From Gavia stellata (lineage: Eukaryota; Chordata; Aves; Gaviiformes; Gaviidae): a DNA stretch of 64,000 nt. Positions 26,276-41,500 of this stretch are shown piece after piece. The translations under genes and the position numbers were made by a program. The stretch is from assembly GCF_030936135.1 (NCBI RefSeq), contig NC_082611.1, forward strand, positions 9,315,001 through 9,379,000, given 5' to 3'. Each line of letters opens with the position of its first letter. Position 1 is the first letter of the stretch. Under the pieces are notes generated by a model that was given only the letters and a program-made list of their open reading frames with translations, ran no database searches and was not told the origin of the DNA.

Positions 26276-26990
26276 CGGTGTCGAAGCAGCAGTGACAAAA
26301 GCAACCTGTTGTCCTTCATGAAATGTAAACTCTGGATGTTTCTGGAAATTACCGAGGCTCCAGATTTTTCTACTTTACACCTTTTTCTGCCTTGTCTTTG
26401 AAAGGGCTCTAAAATGCTGTATCATGTTTTAGGCACTTTCTTAATTTTGGTTATTCCTTTTATTCTTGCCCTGAAATATTTGACCCTGGCTACAGGTTAA
26501 GCGTTTTTTGGGTTTTTTTTAAGACTTCAGATTAGTATAAGTAAGTCTGATATTTCTTGCACAATGTAGATCTTTTTAGTTAGGTTAAATTAACATTGCT
26601 AAATTATACAGTGCCAGATTAAGTTTTTCATACTGCATCTGTCAGGGCAGGTCTGTACTGTGTGTAGTGCTGTTTACATTGTTGAAATTTTAGGCTGTAA
26701 TAATTTTAAGGTTTTATACCAAGATGAACAGCAGTGTTAACTGTTAACTATAAATGCATTAATCCCCCAGTAATAAGGCTCTAAAAAACAACATAAGCAA
26801 CAGCTCTTTGTAATATGGCTAATTCCCCTTTTAAGCTAACTCTTAATGAATGAGTCCAGATCATTCCTTTTTTTGAAGTTTCAAACTAAATGTTGGCATT
26901 GTTTTATAAAATTACTGTACCTGTCAGTCAACTGAGTGGTAGATGACGATTTGTATCTAAATCTCTTACACATCACCTAATAAAAGAGCA
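26276..26990 (+). other. DCUN1D3: DCUN1D3 3'UTR (first poly(A) choice)
   Basis: AT-rich tail after the stop codon with several T-rich tracts, running to the first good hexamer AATAAA at 26979-26984. Further AATAAA hexamers occur near 28060 and 29633, so longer isoforms are possible. No coding sequence is seen. Confidence 0.65.
26979..26984 (+). terminator. DCUN1D3: Poly(A) signal, DCUN1D3
   Basis: AATAAA about 700 nt after the stop codon, followed by TG- and T-rich sequence (AGTTTTATTGAAAGTGG). Best candidate for the proximal cleavage site. Confidence 0.6.
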
Positions 26991-29900
26991 GTGCTACCTC
27001 AGTTTTATTGAAAGTGGACTTCTTGATGGACTTCCATTTTCTCTGGAAGTTGTATTTTTGTGGTTACATGAGAATATTTTTACTTGACTAAAAGAACCAA
27101 AGGTTCTGCTTCTTAACTTTGCTAAACATTGACAGAAGCAACACACAAAACCCTAAGTCTTCAAGGAAAACTGTGGTATAATTCTGCTTTAATTTGTTTG
27201 ATTTATACCTAAAGTATTATCTTACTTGTCTGGCAAGCACAGTACTTCTATGTAAGGAACTATCTCTTGCATTAATATTGACAAACCAATTTTTTAAAAC
27301 CTATGTTTAATTGCTAAATCGCAGTTAATACTCCACACTTTCTGGAGCAACAATATCGGCATCTGATGACAAAGTCAATTCTTAATGTGTCCTTAATGAC
27401 AACAGTGTAGATGAGTCATTTTTAGACTGATTTGATAATACTTGGATAGGAGTACATTTATTATTTTACAATGCCTGTATTGGGACTATTTGCTTGTTGA
27501 AACCGTTGTGACTTAAAGGGAGTTTTATTAACACTGGTTGAAACTTTTTTGGTTGTTGATGCTACCTTTTTTTAATTTTAGTATGTCAACTTTTTTTACA
27601 CCTTTTGGTAAAAGAGATGATTGCCAAGGCTTTCTATAGACCTAAGTACTGGCTTAATGAATTTGATACACTTCCATTATACACCTTTTATTTGCAGAGC
27701 TGCATTTCAGGATCATAAACCAGGTTCAATTAAAAAACCAAACCAAAACAAAAAAAACCCTGGACAGTCATCCATAGCATCTAATGGCTTTTGTGATATA
27801 AGGATTGTAAAGCTAAAGGAAAACAGATTTTAAGTGGCGAGCTTGTCACTGGATCCAGGATGGCGTGCTTTGCACATCTGCTGTGCCCCAGAGGGATTAG
27901 CAGAGAGAGGAGGAGGATCTGCCTAAATTCTGTCACTGGCTTTGCTGGTGTGCAGCCTTTGCCATAGCTTGGGCCTGAGATCATAAATCACTAACAAAAT
28001 GTGGTATTGAAAACTGTTTAAAAACAAACCCACAAGCCACAGATAGCATCTCTTTCATCTAATAAAAGGAGAGTTTGGTCCATGCTGCTTCTGCAAGGTC
28101 TTGCTGGGAGATGGGTTAAGCTGTGGAAAACAACCATAGTTGTTCCAGATGCAGCCGAGTCTGCTCCTTTGCAGGAGGGGAGCCCTGAGCTTGCAGTGTT
28201 ACAGGGAAGTGTACCCAAAGCCTTGTCCTTGCTACTGTAACCTTCCAAGCTACTATGGCACAAGCACTGTTTGGCAGCAAAACCTTATTCTGATTTGGTG
28301 AGTACAGCAGGCCAAAGCACTTGTGCTGGTATAACTGAATTTATGGTGAGACTTTTGCTGGTGCTGTTATTTTAAAAAAGGAAAAAAAAATTCCCCAACA
28401 GAGGCTACTTTGTTGGCAAAAAGTTCCAAATGGAAGCCTGATTTGATAGTAAATGAAGACTGTATTTATAAGTTTGAGACTACTCATTCATTCAGCTATT
28501 AAAGTATTTGTTTCTCACTTCATTTTTTTTCTAAAAGAAATTTACAATGTCCAGAGTGTGAAAACATAACTATTCAAATGGATAGCCAGTGCACGCACAT
28601 GCACACAAAGTTGTGGCAGTGGCTGCTAAGGATTTATACAGCAAACTGCAGCAGCTCCAAATGTTGAGGGTTAGAGCTCTTTAAGGAAGGTGTTTATCTT
28701 GTGGTCTGAATGTGGATTGCAGTAAGGAAATCAATTAGTAGCACATCAAGGCTTAGCCCATTTTAGTGCATCAAATTTAATACAGCTTCTTTTTTAAAGA
28801 TGGTGGTGGTGAATATACAGGAAGAGAAAAATCTTATTTCCTGTTGGGGAAAGGATGTACAATTCTCAGTGGCCTGAGTCCCATGCTTTCAGTATGAGAG
28901 GACAGCCTTGCTCTTGTTCTGCTGCTTTCAGCCTAGCAGGAGCAACCCCGCCTCTTGGGTCGAATACTTGCAAAAATAGCCAAATGATCTATCTAGCAAA
29001 GTATCATTTATTTTCAGCCTGACTTCAGTTTTTTTAATTACCATTTACAGAATGCAAGCCAGACCGGATCAGTTTTAAACTCCTGAACCAGGAGCTGAAG
29101 GTGTAACTCTGCGGAAAGTGAGAGAGGGCATCAAACCTTCCCTTGGATTGCCTGGTGACTTTATGATCCTAAACAAGAATAGACCGTACTCTGTAATGCT
29201 GGTGTACCTGTGTGGGAGTGGGGTTTTGTACATGTTTCTGAGAAGTCTGTAACAATATCGGAGCTTCTGAAAATATGTTTGTTTAATGCTTAAACTGTGA
29301 ATATCTGTGGAACAGGCCAAATATATTCACTCTTCATTTTTATATAATTTAAATCCTTATTGTGGAGGGCACAGGACTGTGGTGAGCAGTGATGCTGCTG
29401 GAATCCTTGAAACTATTGCAACTTTTTAATTTTTTTTTTAATTAGAGTGTGCATTAGAAAATTTGATGCATGTAGTGAATCTGCTGCAACTTGGGATAAA
29501 TAACCATAGATAACTATCTATATAGTTTTAGTAATATACTGGGAAAGTGGTCTGACATCCACACTCTGTGGCATTTTATTGCCTTCCCTTATACGCAAAG
29601 AAATACAACTCCTGTAAACTTTACTCCTGAGTAATAAAACCCTCATCACCTGCACCATATTATAGTTTGCAACACCTTTAAAATTTGGCTCCCAGATCAA
29701 CTGGAGGCTCAGTTGTGCTAATTTTCACTTGTGTGGGTGTGTTTCTGAGGTCAAAGAGTATTTATTGATTCAAGTAAGGATTTGAAAGATTCTGCCCATA
29801 GTTGACCATAAAACATGACCAAGGAAATGAATTGAAATTGAACGCTGAATTGTGAGTTTACTTGCTGCTGGTGCTATTCCCTATGGAGAATTACAGCTTT

Positions 29901-32900
29901 TTAATACTGTGCAATCGTAATGAAAGAACCACAGGAATAACAAGTGAAGGTGTGGCAGGTGGCATAAAATCAGAGAGCTGAAGCCTGTGGCAGCTCGGTC
30001 CGCCCCAGGGCGAGCGCTGGCTTCCCCAGGCTGGCGTGGCAGATCCGCTCATGAATCAGCCTCTGAACCACTGTAGCTTTTCAGCCGAGCATGTTTAGGA
30101 GCGTGAAACGAGTTCACCCGGCTCTGCTGACGAGTGAGTGACTCGGGCTTGGTTGCAAATAGATGCAGCCCCTCTTCCTGAGGGCTGGGTGGCTGTCAGG
30201 TGGGGGGTTCAGAGTGCTGGGGCAGCAGCAGCTTTCCCTGTGTGGCTTTTATTTCACTTCTTGCATGTCCGTCAGAGCCTGAAGAACCCATGGATCCCAG
30301 GACAGGTACTAGCCTGTCACCTGTGGTTCCCAGACATGGCTATGCGCTGACTAGTGACCTTAGCTTTCTCCTGACACTGTCAGCATAAGTATCTTCCTTA
30401 CAGTTCTAAGCCTTGTTTCCAAAAAAACCCAGCAAAGTTAAAGAAACCACCTAGTTAACAGCCACCTCAGTTGTGATGTAATTTGTTGGCTGAGGTTGCA
30501 TCATTCCCATTCATTGGAAAATGATAGTCACTGTGAGTTTCTGGGTCTTGCAGCCTTGTGTTCTGCAGTGCGATCCTTTTTTAGAAGATCCTTGGTAAAT
30601 TGGGCACCCAGGTCTTCCCTTAAGCTCACTCTGCTCGAAATGTCTGCATGCAAATTTAGCCTTTCATATTAAAAAGGAAGGTGCTTAACCTGAAACTTAA
30701 AATTCTTCAGGATAGTGTTTCAATATACAGCAAAACATAAATATTTTTTCAAATAAGTATTGAAAGCTGAGTGTCTGCTTAGATTTTGTTGTGTGCAAAC
30801 AAAACCACCAGTGTTAAAATTTTCTCTCTGGACTATCGAAGATTGAATCTTTGGTTTTATATTGCCAGCTGAAGTGAAATACATGAGATTGTAGACAGAA
30901 GGCTGTAACTCCTTCACCATGAAGTACATAGGTATCTCTACCTCTTGTTCTTAGACTTGAATAGTTTAAGGTTACCATCCTTTGCTCCCAGGATTTTATG
31001 CCTGGATGAATAATCTATTTTTTTTAAGTGACCCAAGTTAAGTATTATCTATTTGCCATACTTTTTGGTATACTGCTTTTAATCTGCATGCAGTCGACCC
31101 TTTGAAAGGGAGCCAAGTCAAGCTGCAAACAGAAGTGTCAGTCCTCCTGGGTGCTAGTTTTGGAGTGCAATAGAGTGACCGACTGGAGCTACATCGCGTG
31201 TGGCTCAGGGGCTTTTTATCACCACACATCCTCTTGCCTGGTCGGGATACCTGTACTGACAATAAATTGAAGATGAAGCAACTGCTCCCCAAGAGGCAGC
31301 CATCAGCCTTTTCATTTGCTCCCGAAAAACTTTAGGAACCCATCTGATGCAGTGCCATGAATATATTTTTCTTTTGATGAAAAATCCTGCGTTTTGCTCC
31401 GTTGGGCTGGACCTGTAACACCTAGCAAAGATGGGAGCTGCAAAAGTGTACGGGCTACACGCATTCGTTTCCTCCCTGAGGTCAGCATCTTGCTCAGGAT
31501 GAAATCCTTACACTTGAGCAAAGCCGGAGAGTTCTCCAGTGTATTGGAGATGCCAGAGTGGCTTCAGTGCTCAGTTGTATTCATTAATGCATTTTAGGTG
31601 GTGTCTCTTTTTCATGCAACACATCTGTGTCCCTTGCTTTCCTCCCCCAAAGAAAACTACAACACAATTACTGTCATTGCAAATCCTGAATAGATGCTAT
31701 GCTGTAGCAACTGTTGCTACAAGATTCTTCCTCCAGTTCGAGGGCTGCTTTTGGGGTGTGATCTCTTGCACTATCTGTACAGGCACATATTTCAAGAGAG
31801 CGGGGGGACGTGTGAGATGATAGGTAAAGGGAGTGTGAACGTACTAGTCCTGCTAACAGCTTGCCTTAAATCACTGAAATTACAGCAGTTCCTTGTTACT
31901 ATTGCAATCCTCAGTCTTTCTGTAGTTAGGTTTTAAAATCCAACAGGTTCCGGAGGTTATACAACTTTATTTTATTTTTAAAAAGCTTCTACCTTTGCGT
32001 AATTGCACTCTTCCGATAAGCCCTTTCTGGATAACGTGTCATTTCACACACGGACAGAAAAAACCATCCATCTCTAGTGTTCTTGCTGTGATGTTTTGGG
32101 TTTTTTTCCAGTGTAAATTATATTTGGACTAAAGGTTGCCTACTGTTGAATCAGTGTGTTCACTTGAATGTTGCCATTTTACGCAGTCACAACTGCTGAC
32201 TCTTGCTCTTCTCTGGGCTCATGAGAGGGGAGATCGTGTGACCAGAGGTGGCAAACGCGCACAGAGGATCAGTGGAGCTGAAGGCTGGCTGCTGTTTTTA
32301 TACTCCCGTATGTATTAAATGTTAGGTGACTTCACAGAATAATGCTTACTATTTTGAAGTTGTGACTTTTTAAGTCACGCTAAATGTAGTTATCTTAAAA
32401 ATATGCTTGCTTTCTTATCTATAAGTTTAAAACAGTCTTTAAAAAAGGAGATGGGCTGGCAGGAGTGGTTGGAAGGCCTTGTGCTGTTAGTTGTTGAGTA
32501 ACTCGAGTTCCAAGAGGCATGGATGCAACTGGCAGGATTAGGTCCTGACCCAACGCTACTGGGGTTTGTACTGGCTGGTCTTGAGGGCATGAAGCAACCG
32601 CAAGTCCTTCACAGGCTGCATGGAGGAGAAGGGTCAGCCTGGGAGAGCTAGTTGACGTAGCTGGATTTCTTGGAGCTCTTGCTTGTGGATCTCGGCCCCA
32701 ATTTAGCCTCAAGTCACCCTTTATGGAAGGAATGCATTTTGACAGTGTATTTGCTCCCAGAGAAGTAACTAATTCTAACTAAGGAAATAATGAGAGCACA
32801 CCTTCTTGTGGCTTTGATTGAATGACATGTGAATACAACTAGCGGGTCAATCTCTCAATTCCTCAGTAAACCAGCAAGGGTGCATAGGATCAAATCTGCC

Positions 32901-35409
32901 GTTCTTCGTGTCAAGAGTGTTTTTTGCCTTTTCAGACTTATTCAAGAGATAACCACGTATGATCCAATTTTCTCACTCTGGGAAATGATGAATGTATTGT
33001 GTGTCGTGGAGCAGACCCGTGCTTCCTCTTTCAGACAGCGGTATCGGAAGTGCTGTGTAAATGTAATGCTTGAAAATGGCTGGAGTAAATTCTGTTTCAT
33101 GTAGGATCTTTTTTTTAAAGGGATGTGGCCAAATTTGAAACTATGGTCTAGAGGAAAAGTGGGAGAAGTTCAAGATGATGCATCTACTGAGTCCCATTTG
33201 GTTTGTAATTTTACAATTACTTATTATCAAATTTTGCTCACCATTGTTGTCTGGAACAGAATGGAAACAGCATCTTCTAGAATGTGCAATCTGAGGCACA
33301 ATGCAAATAGGTTGTAGTAAGAAGGTTGTCTTTAACTTGATAGCAATCCTGAGTGCAATGTTTTTGTCGTGTCCCTTTAAGAAGAGCATTAAGTGCAGTC
33401 TGAGGTTTTCCTTTTCTTATAAGCAAAGCATTGGTTTGTCCATTACTGACTTCTTGTGGAATTTGTGCCAGATGTATATTAAATATTTTGGTGCTTTTTC
33501 TAATCCCAGCTGCCATTCATTTACCTGTGAGATTATTGTACTTATGTATATTTAAATGACCCGTCCCTTAAAGAAAAAAAAAATCCTTTAGTCACAATGT
33601 ATCCTGACTGCTGTAGCTTTGTAAATATTCCAAAGCTTCTGGGTTTCCTGTGTTCCAGTAAGGTCTGAGGGGAGGGAGGGAGGGGAACAGCTACAGAAAT
33701 CTAACCCACTGGAAAGGGAACTTGAACGCTGTTCTGTGCATTACTGAACAAATGAGTAACATTTGTGGTGTTTACATAATGACACGGTGTTCACTTTTTT
33801 GTGCTCAAGCTTTGTACAAAATGTCTTATTTAAAGCTGAAGTCCTTTTTACATTTTCAATTAAAAAGGGACAAATTAATTATTTTTTCATGCCTATAAAC
33901 AGGACTCCTGCTAGTTTTGTTTGCCATCTCCAGAGTTTCTCAAGCAGGAATCCTGGATGCTTACTAAATCCTGCCTGGTCCTTGCAGGGAGGTGACCACA
34001 TAAATTTTATGTGCATGGAATGAAAACTAGCTGTATTTTTTCAACTTTGCAGTGCAGGTGTCTACAACAAGGAGATGCTGGATGTGAACAGTCTTAACAG
34101 GAGCGTATTCTTCCAGAGGGACGAGTGCTGAGGTCAGTCTGCCATTCACCCTCTTCCACTGAGCTGCCTGACTCCATGGTCTCTGCTGGGCTGGGGGCCG
34201 CAGTGGGGACTGGCAGTGGTGGGCAAAGGGACAGACACCCTTTCACATTTTGTAGTAGCACTGGCGTTGATGCTTATCCCAGTTTGCGATAGCTAACAGT
34301 CAAAGGATGCCGGTCTCACTTGGAGTGGATGAAGTACCTTTTCAAAAGAAAAAAATTGGCTGCATTCATCTTGCTTCATTACAGATTTCATTTCAGGAAT
34401 TTTGGAGGCTTTAAATTTAGTTATGAAAGACACTGACGTCAGCATTTACTACCCACTCACTAGTGCTGCCTCTGGGCCAGTGCTGCATTTGCCTTTGTCT
34501 CCCTTGCCTTTATTTTTGCCTGCTCCTCCACGCAGCAACTCCCAGCTTCTACTCCATAAGCTGCTCTTTGCTCAAGAGCCCAGCACAGTGAACTTGAGGT
34601 TGGAAAGTAGGAGGTGTAAATATTCTATTAGCTGTATTTAATAGTTTCTGGAATAATAACTATTTCAACTTTATCTCACCCTATTCTAATTCATATCAAG
34701 AAGTCCTTTGTCTTGTATTCAAACCTTACAACAAACATTTAATTTTTTCTGAGTGCTGAAAGCTCTCCTAGGCATCCTTGTGCTTGGAAATTCCCTATGT
34801 TAACGGGAGATAGTCAAGCAGCCTTTATTTTAGGTGGCAGTGGCTGCAAAGCACAGGTGTGAAGCTGTCAGGTTGCAAATCCTACTGCTGGTAGTGCACC
34901 CAGTCTTACTACAACTCTGCGCTTCCAGCTCTCTGCTGAAAGCAATGATGTGTGAACTTCGCACAGATGTGTGCTTTCCTTAAAATGGCCCTTGCCCCTC
35001 CCACAGCCACACTGTAACTTCACTTTTTTCTGCTTTTTTGTGTGTGAGGGGGGTGAGGGGTGGTCAGGGAGGGAGGAGAAAGTGGAGATTGTCCAAGAAG
35101 TATGAATCACCAATTCCTTTCCATGGACTAAGTACAGTACTTTCCCGGAAAGGAGGCAGCAACTCTGCTTCAGGAGCTGGCACAGCACATTTCCAGAAAT
35201 CCACACAATGCCTGAGAATAGCTGTTAACCGCTGAGCAGCTGCTGCAGGTACTACATGAACTGGTTTCCATCTTACAGGCCAGTAATGTTCAGCTTTTAT
35301 GCAACACTCCCCCTGGTTTGCCCCGAGCTCTTCCTAAGCACTTGCCTAGCTCACCCACTGCCAAGGAAAATGGCCACAGCAAGAAGAGTTAATGGAAAAG
35401 GTTTTGTGC
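26991..35409. other. Convergent gap between DCUN1D3 and REXO5
   Basis: About 8.4 kb between the proximal poly(A) signal of DCUN1D3 on + and that of REXO5 on -. I see no conserved coding exon, RNA gene or intact mobile element. Open frames are short and low in family-like features. Part of it may be extended DCUN1D3 3'UTR. Confidence 0.55.
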
Positions 35410-35430
35410 TTTAAGATGTTTTGAATAGCT

Positions 35431-35436
35431 TTTATT
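35431..35436 (-). terminator. REXO5: Poly(A) signal, REXO5
   Basis: TTTATT on + is AATAAA on -, about 130 nt downstream of the REXO5 stop codon at 35565. It implies a short 3'UTR. Confidence 0.7.
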
Positions 35437-35564
35437 TTTAGACTTTGTAAAAGATACAGAGTGAAAGCCTATTGTTCTTATGGTAAGAGATCTTTACAAA
35501 GACATCAATATTTAAAGTAATTAAAAATATCTTAACAAAAGACTTTGCTTAAAAACTTGGCAGT

Positions 35565-38500
35565 TTAACAAGCACTCCTCCCTCTGTCATCTTTTATTCC
35601 CATCAGACCAAGGCCAGATTGTGATCCACGCATGCTGCAACATAAACAAGAGGTGTGTTATTTCTGCTCAGGGTAGCCTTGATGCATGTAAGCTTGCTGG
35701 TCTAGTAGGGAGAAGCCTGCAACCCTCAGGCTCAGCAGATTGAAAAAAACTAATTATTTTTTCCACCCAACAATTACTGGGCATTCTTTTTAGTCAAGAA
35801 GCCTCCTCTGGACTGTCAGTCCTCTGGGGAACAGTAATACAGGAACCTCACTGGGCAAGAAACCTCTTCCAACCCTGGGATGGAGCTCCCTTCCAACCCA
35901 CTCAGCAGCCTGACTGAGATGTGAGCCCAGGCTCTGTGGGTTTCTCTAGGCTCCGTGGGTTTCTATAGGCTCCTTGTGGATGCAAACGCCTGATTCCACC
36001 TGTTCTGTTAGTGGGATTCACACCCCTTGGTGATGCGAGACAACAGGCAAGGTTGTGCTAAGCCAGGCTAGTTTGAGCTGGCCCTTGAAAAGTAAATTTG
36101 GACCTGCTGAGACCAGTGAATCTGCTGCAAAAGACACACGGTGTGGACTCTAACTCCACAGCCATCCTCTCCTCAGACCTTTCTAGTGGGGCTGATAGTT
36201 TAGTATGCAAAGTAACTGAGGTGACACAGTGGTGTAGAGGAGGCAAATGGTTGCTCAGAAATGTAAAAACTGACTCAGTTATAGCCCAGAAGAAGGCAGC
36301 AGATGATCAAAGGACTACATGCACTACTGAACTGCCTGCAGAGGTTAGCCCTCAGTTCAGGCCTCCCCCAAGGCCGATTTAAACTGAAGCAGTATTTGAT
36401 ACCGAGCTTATGCAAGAAACCATTTACACATGGTTACATGCAATCAGCACTTCTCTAATAAGGTAGGATTTGCTGCTGTCTCATTTTGTATGCTATTACC
36501 TTTTGATGTATGTGGGGAAACAGCTTAATAATCTTTATTTAAGAAGACAAAAAAAACCCCAAACCTAAAAAATTATTCTTTAAAAAAAAAAAAAATTTAG
36601 AAACTGAAAAATTAGAGCAAATCACGCCAAGAGCAGGCCTTGGCATGCAACCTTGCTGAAACAGTTTGTCACTGGCATTAAGCCTAAATATACTCTTGGC
36701 TTGGAATGCATCTCCCTTCTAGGGACACTGTTTGGTGCAGAGGATAATACAGCATCACGACTCTTCTCAGGAAGCTTTACAAGTAAGAGAGGGGAACCTG
36801 GCCTGGCTGCCTAGCCAGGCTGAAGAGATGCTGCTGAGCAGCTCTGTCTCCCTGCTTCTATTTCAGGGCATGTCTTCTGTCTCCACAAGGAACGGTACCC
36901 CTTCTGTTGAAGGGAACCTGAAGAAAAGCAAGGGTAGATGTGACCTTCATTTGATTGTCTGAACAGAGACACAGTGAAAGAACAGAAAGACGACTGCTGA
37001 AATAAGTATGTACTCAGTAACTAGAGCCTTGCCTGGGAAAGATTTAACCTTTCTGGTTAATAATTAAGCAGTGAATGACTGTGACAGTTCAGGCCCCAGG
37101 GTCTGAAATGCAGGAAGCCCACCCCAACTGGAAGCATCCCTGCTATTAGCACTGAAGCCCAACTCAACTCTATAACTTGCCCCTTCCTATGAAAGCTGAA
37201 GAACTCAGTGAAAGTGTTCTTTTTTCCCCAGTTGTATCCCTCATGTGAGAATGAGGGCATGAACCACCTCCTTGATTAACTATGGCTGAAGCATGTACAT
37301 CAGGGTACCAGGAGACAGCAACTGGTAGATGGCACCTTGGCTGCAGCAGTTAGGTGGTTTTAAAAGAAAGAAACAAACAAAACCCCACTGAAACCACCCA
37401 AAAAACCCCCGGCTGCTGTGGAAACTCTGCTTGATCCTCTCATAGGCACATAAAACTTACCTCGTTGTCAGTAGGGATGAAATGTCCAACAGGGGAAGGT
37501 AGGTGAACTGAGAAGACCTGTATAATCAATCAACACTGTGTACTTCAGCCTTGCTAATCTGGACCATCAGCTACATACGTGGTTTCAGCACTTGTGCTTG
37601 CTCTGGATCAGGCATGGCTATGGGCAGAACTTACTGTTCAGGTTTTAGTGGCCTAACATGAAAGTCAGACTAAATAAGTACACCAGCTTCTTCAGGCCTT
37701 CCCTCAGACTTTTACTTCCTTGTGCAGGGCTTTAATTTTTAATGGATTAAGATAAAAATATTTGGCTATGTATTTTCCTTGGCTCTTTGCAAAATAGGTG
37801 GCAAGTTACCTGTTCACTCCAGGAAAAAGAACAACGCAAAGGGTGTTACTCTGCAGACTTCTATAAAGCTTTTTGATATGGTGGTCTAACTTCTTCACCT
37901 TTTTCCTTAGATCCTGCTCCTGCATAACAGAATATAAGCATTAAAACCACCAATTCATCTGCAGATCTGTAGCAATCACACTTAAAAGTGCATGTGGCAA
38001 GACTGACCCTCCGGTAGTGTCGGGGATCGAACAGGTGAGGATAGCAGTGATTCTGTTACTGGCTGGCATTTGGCAGTGCAGGGGCTCAGCTGCAGGGCGA
38101 ACTGCATGCCCTACTCAAATGGCACTGCAGCTTCCTCCAGTAAAAATAAGAGCTGCAACTAGAGCTGGTCTTTCCTGTATGGCTATACAACTAGTCACCT
38201 CTCTCTCTCTGACTCCTATAACATTTGCTACACCTGTGCATTGCTCTGTCTGCGCTCAAGGGGCAGGCTTCTGTTCCTTTGTAGCATCACTCATGGCCCT
38301 GAGCCGCTATGCTGGTTTTAAGGTCATACAGTACCCTGCAAAAATCACCTTATCTCATGTGATATTACCTCTCCAACCTGCCTTGTGGGGACTGATCCTC
38401 AGCAGCCTCTCTGTTCCAGCACAAGGAGACCCTTCTGTTACAAGCAGCGCTGCACCTAAGTCTGCTCAAAGTTATCACTCCCGGTTCCCAGGGCAGTACC

Positions 38501-41500
38501 TCTTCACTAACTGCAACAAGTATCAACATAGCCTTAAACTCACAGAGTCAGACAGTTGCTCCATTTTCTCATGTAAGATGTTTCCTTCTTGCTTCCCACT
38601 GCTGTGATTCATTTGCCAAATCCATTGCCAGAGGTGACCTGCAGCAAGAGCGTTCCTACTTCTTAGTTTGCTACCCTTCACTGTCCATCCATTTATAACT
38701 TGAAGGGCATCCACAGCACTCTCTGATTTCTGAAATTCTGAAATGCAAAGAGAAGGGGAACATGCTTTGGCAGTGATGTTGCTGCCCTGTTCCTTGGCAC
38801 CTGTAGGGCAGGGCTAACGGTGTGGAGGAGGAGGGAGATGAGAAACTGCAATCACTGCAGCAGATCCTCATTTTGCTACAGGTAAACATCAGACTATAGA
38901 AATGCCAGTTAACTGCAACAGCACTCGTCCAGTTGTTCGCCTCACCTTTCTAGAGGTGATTACTTGCCCGTGTGAAGCTGCACAGTAGCCAGCCCTCATG
39001 CTGAAGTACTGGAGCCAATGAACTATCCTGGAACTTTTCTAAGTAAAGATTATTTTTTTTTAAGCAGGGTTTTGGTGGTTTTTTTTCCCCCTTTTAAATA
39101 TTTAGCTGTAAACAGCTCCTCCAAACAATACACGCTTTCACCAGAGTATTTTAAATACCATCACTTTGAGCATACCTGAGTTTCAGCAGCTTTTGCTGTG
39201 TCTGTGCAAAGTCCCAAGGGCTGCTGAATGAGCTTATTTGAAGGAAATATGCAGGCTGTATGTGACGCTACTTACTGAGGAAACAGCAGTTCCTGTGCTT
39301 TCCACTCCGGAGATCCTTTGGCAGGAACAGTGTTTCCAGGTCTTTCAACTGGCTGAATTCTTCCTGCAAGTCCGTCTCTGTTAGTGACTTCTTTAGACCC
39401 GCCACATAAATCACACCTTCGTTTTCTACATCCAGTTCTAGTTCCTTTATCAAAACATCACAGTCCAGCATTGCTGCAGTGACAGGTCTCTGGACCTGGG
39501 GTGGAGTCAGGAGAAACAAACACACATATCAGCCCAAGCAGCTCTGTGTTCTGAGCTTCTATTTTAAATTATTTTCTCCCATAACCACAAGCTGACAAGC
39601 TCTATTTTTCCCTCCCTTGAAAAAAATATGACTAATGAAGGCTAACTTAATTAGTCATGAAAAAGGAAGAGAGATCATGCTTGTAACGCAGAAACGCTAC
39701 AAAATGAAGAACCCCCATACTTTGTATATGGCATTTAACACCCTGTTACTTGGCTCTTCCTTTTAAAGCCGCAGTTAGAGGTCTGAACGCTTTCTAACCC
39801 CCTTCTGCTGACAGGCAGAAAGGAAGAAAGAGGGCGATAACCATTTCCTTTCTGCCAGTGGCCCTAAATTGCCCAGGGACAGGGAGATGGTAACAGCACA
39901 ACTAGCCAGCATTTGCCCAGATGCTATGCTGTGAGTAGATGTTAAAAAGAGACATACTGGGTGCTGGTCCTGTGCTCAACATCATACCTTAGGCTTCTGC
40001 TATTTGTGTGGTTTACCTTAATGCAGGATCCTGCTACCTCAGCTCCATTTAGGCTTTCCACAGCAATCTGGGCAGCTTCCAGCACTTCGTATTGGATACA
40101 GACATAGGGCTTGAAACAGAATGATAAGATACTTCAGGCTTATCAATAAGACCCATTAGCCCTCCCTTTTTAAAAGTCGGGTCTCGATAAAGTTGTGTTT
40201 TCTTTTAAAAATAGAAGATAAAAAAAGGTTTGGGGAGTAATATATGTAACACTCCATCTACCGTAGCTGTTAAAACCAACCTTCAATTAGCTCGTCAATT
40301 AATAACAACCTGTTCCCCCCCCGCCATTAAAGGTCTTAGCATATCAGTTCTCTCAAGAGGGACAAAAATCATCTCTGCTTCTTCAATGCTCAACGTCCTC
40401 TAGCTTGAACAGCACAGTTAAGTCACATGAGCTGTGTTTATTCTTGTCATTGTGTGGAGCAAATTTAGATACCCTCAATTGTTGTAGCTGATGACTAAAC
40501 CACCAGAAAAAAAACCCAAAAAGAGTAACTGGTATTTCAGTGGTTCTAATTCATCTCTTTCCAAGAGATTACTTGGGCCTTCCATGCCTGTCAGCAAGCT
40601 TAATGCTTTTAGTACTCCTCACCTGGCATGTTTCAGTTACCACTGTAAGAGATTGTATTGGTCCACACCTCCCAAATTCTTTTTTCACAGACTTCAAGCA
40701 AAAGCTTTCTTCAAAAGGACCTGCGTAAATTGTCAGCATGTCAGTCAGCTTGCTTCTCACCTGTAGGAACACAGATTAGAGAAGGAACTTTACAAAGCAA
40801 AGGGACGAACTACTTGGTGCCTCCAAACAAATAACGTCTCTTTCCAAGCTCAGCAATGAAGACTATTCTCAAAAAAAAAATTAGTACCTTTTCACACAGT
40901 CCAGCAAGAAGGTGAGATGCAATGTACTCTGGACCCAAACTGAACTGAATGATACTGAATGTGGACAGGGGGACATCTTCTAAGGCTCTCTGAAGAATCT
41001 GGAGGGAAAAGAGTGTACAAGGCTCAAAGAGGTACAAGGCAATTGTACTGCAAAGGATCAGAAACAAAGCTATTGAACTTAATTCCCAACTTTAATTTTC
41101 ATTGTTGTCCAAGGAAGCCCTCAGGCAGAAATTCTTCTTTAGTGAGTCATGAGAGGATGTAGAGGATCAAAGCTTATTTTTCAATATGTTAAAATGGATT
41201 TAGCTAACCTGGTATTAACACTATTGCTAACAGTACTGTCAGTCAGCTTTTTAAAATAGGACTCATCTACCCACCCCCAGAACAAGAACAACTTTGAACT
41301 ACTTTGATGCTTGCTTAGACCAACCCACTCTAAGTCCATTCACCTGTTTGTTTGAAGTGCTCAGGTTACTCTGACACAGGCCAGAAGAGTTTAGTTCCTG
41401 TCTGCCCAAAAGGAGGGGTTTTTGGCCGGTCACCTGCAAGCAGTCTAAAAAACTAGCAGAGAGAAGAAAGCTGTGGATTACAGTACTTATCATTATGGTG

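Noticed and set aside
35870-35900. CCCTTCCAACCC resembling a CR1 LINE 3' end
   Set aside because: Only about 12 bases match, without the octamer tail (ATTCTATG) that marks CR1 termini.
38017-38607. 196-codon plus-strand open frame
   Set aside because: It begins at a GTG, is antisense to REXO5 exon 17 and its intron, has no recognisable domain and no promoter or splice context.
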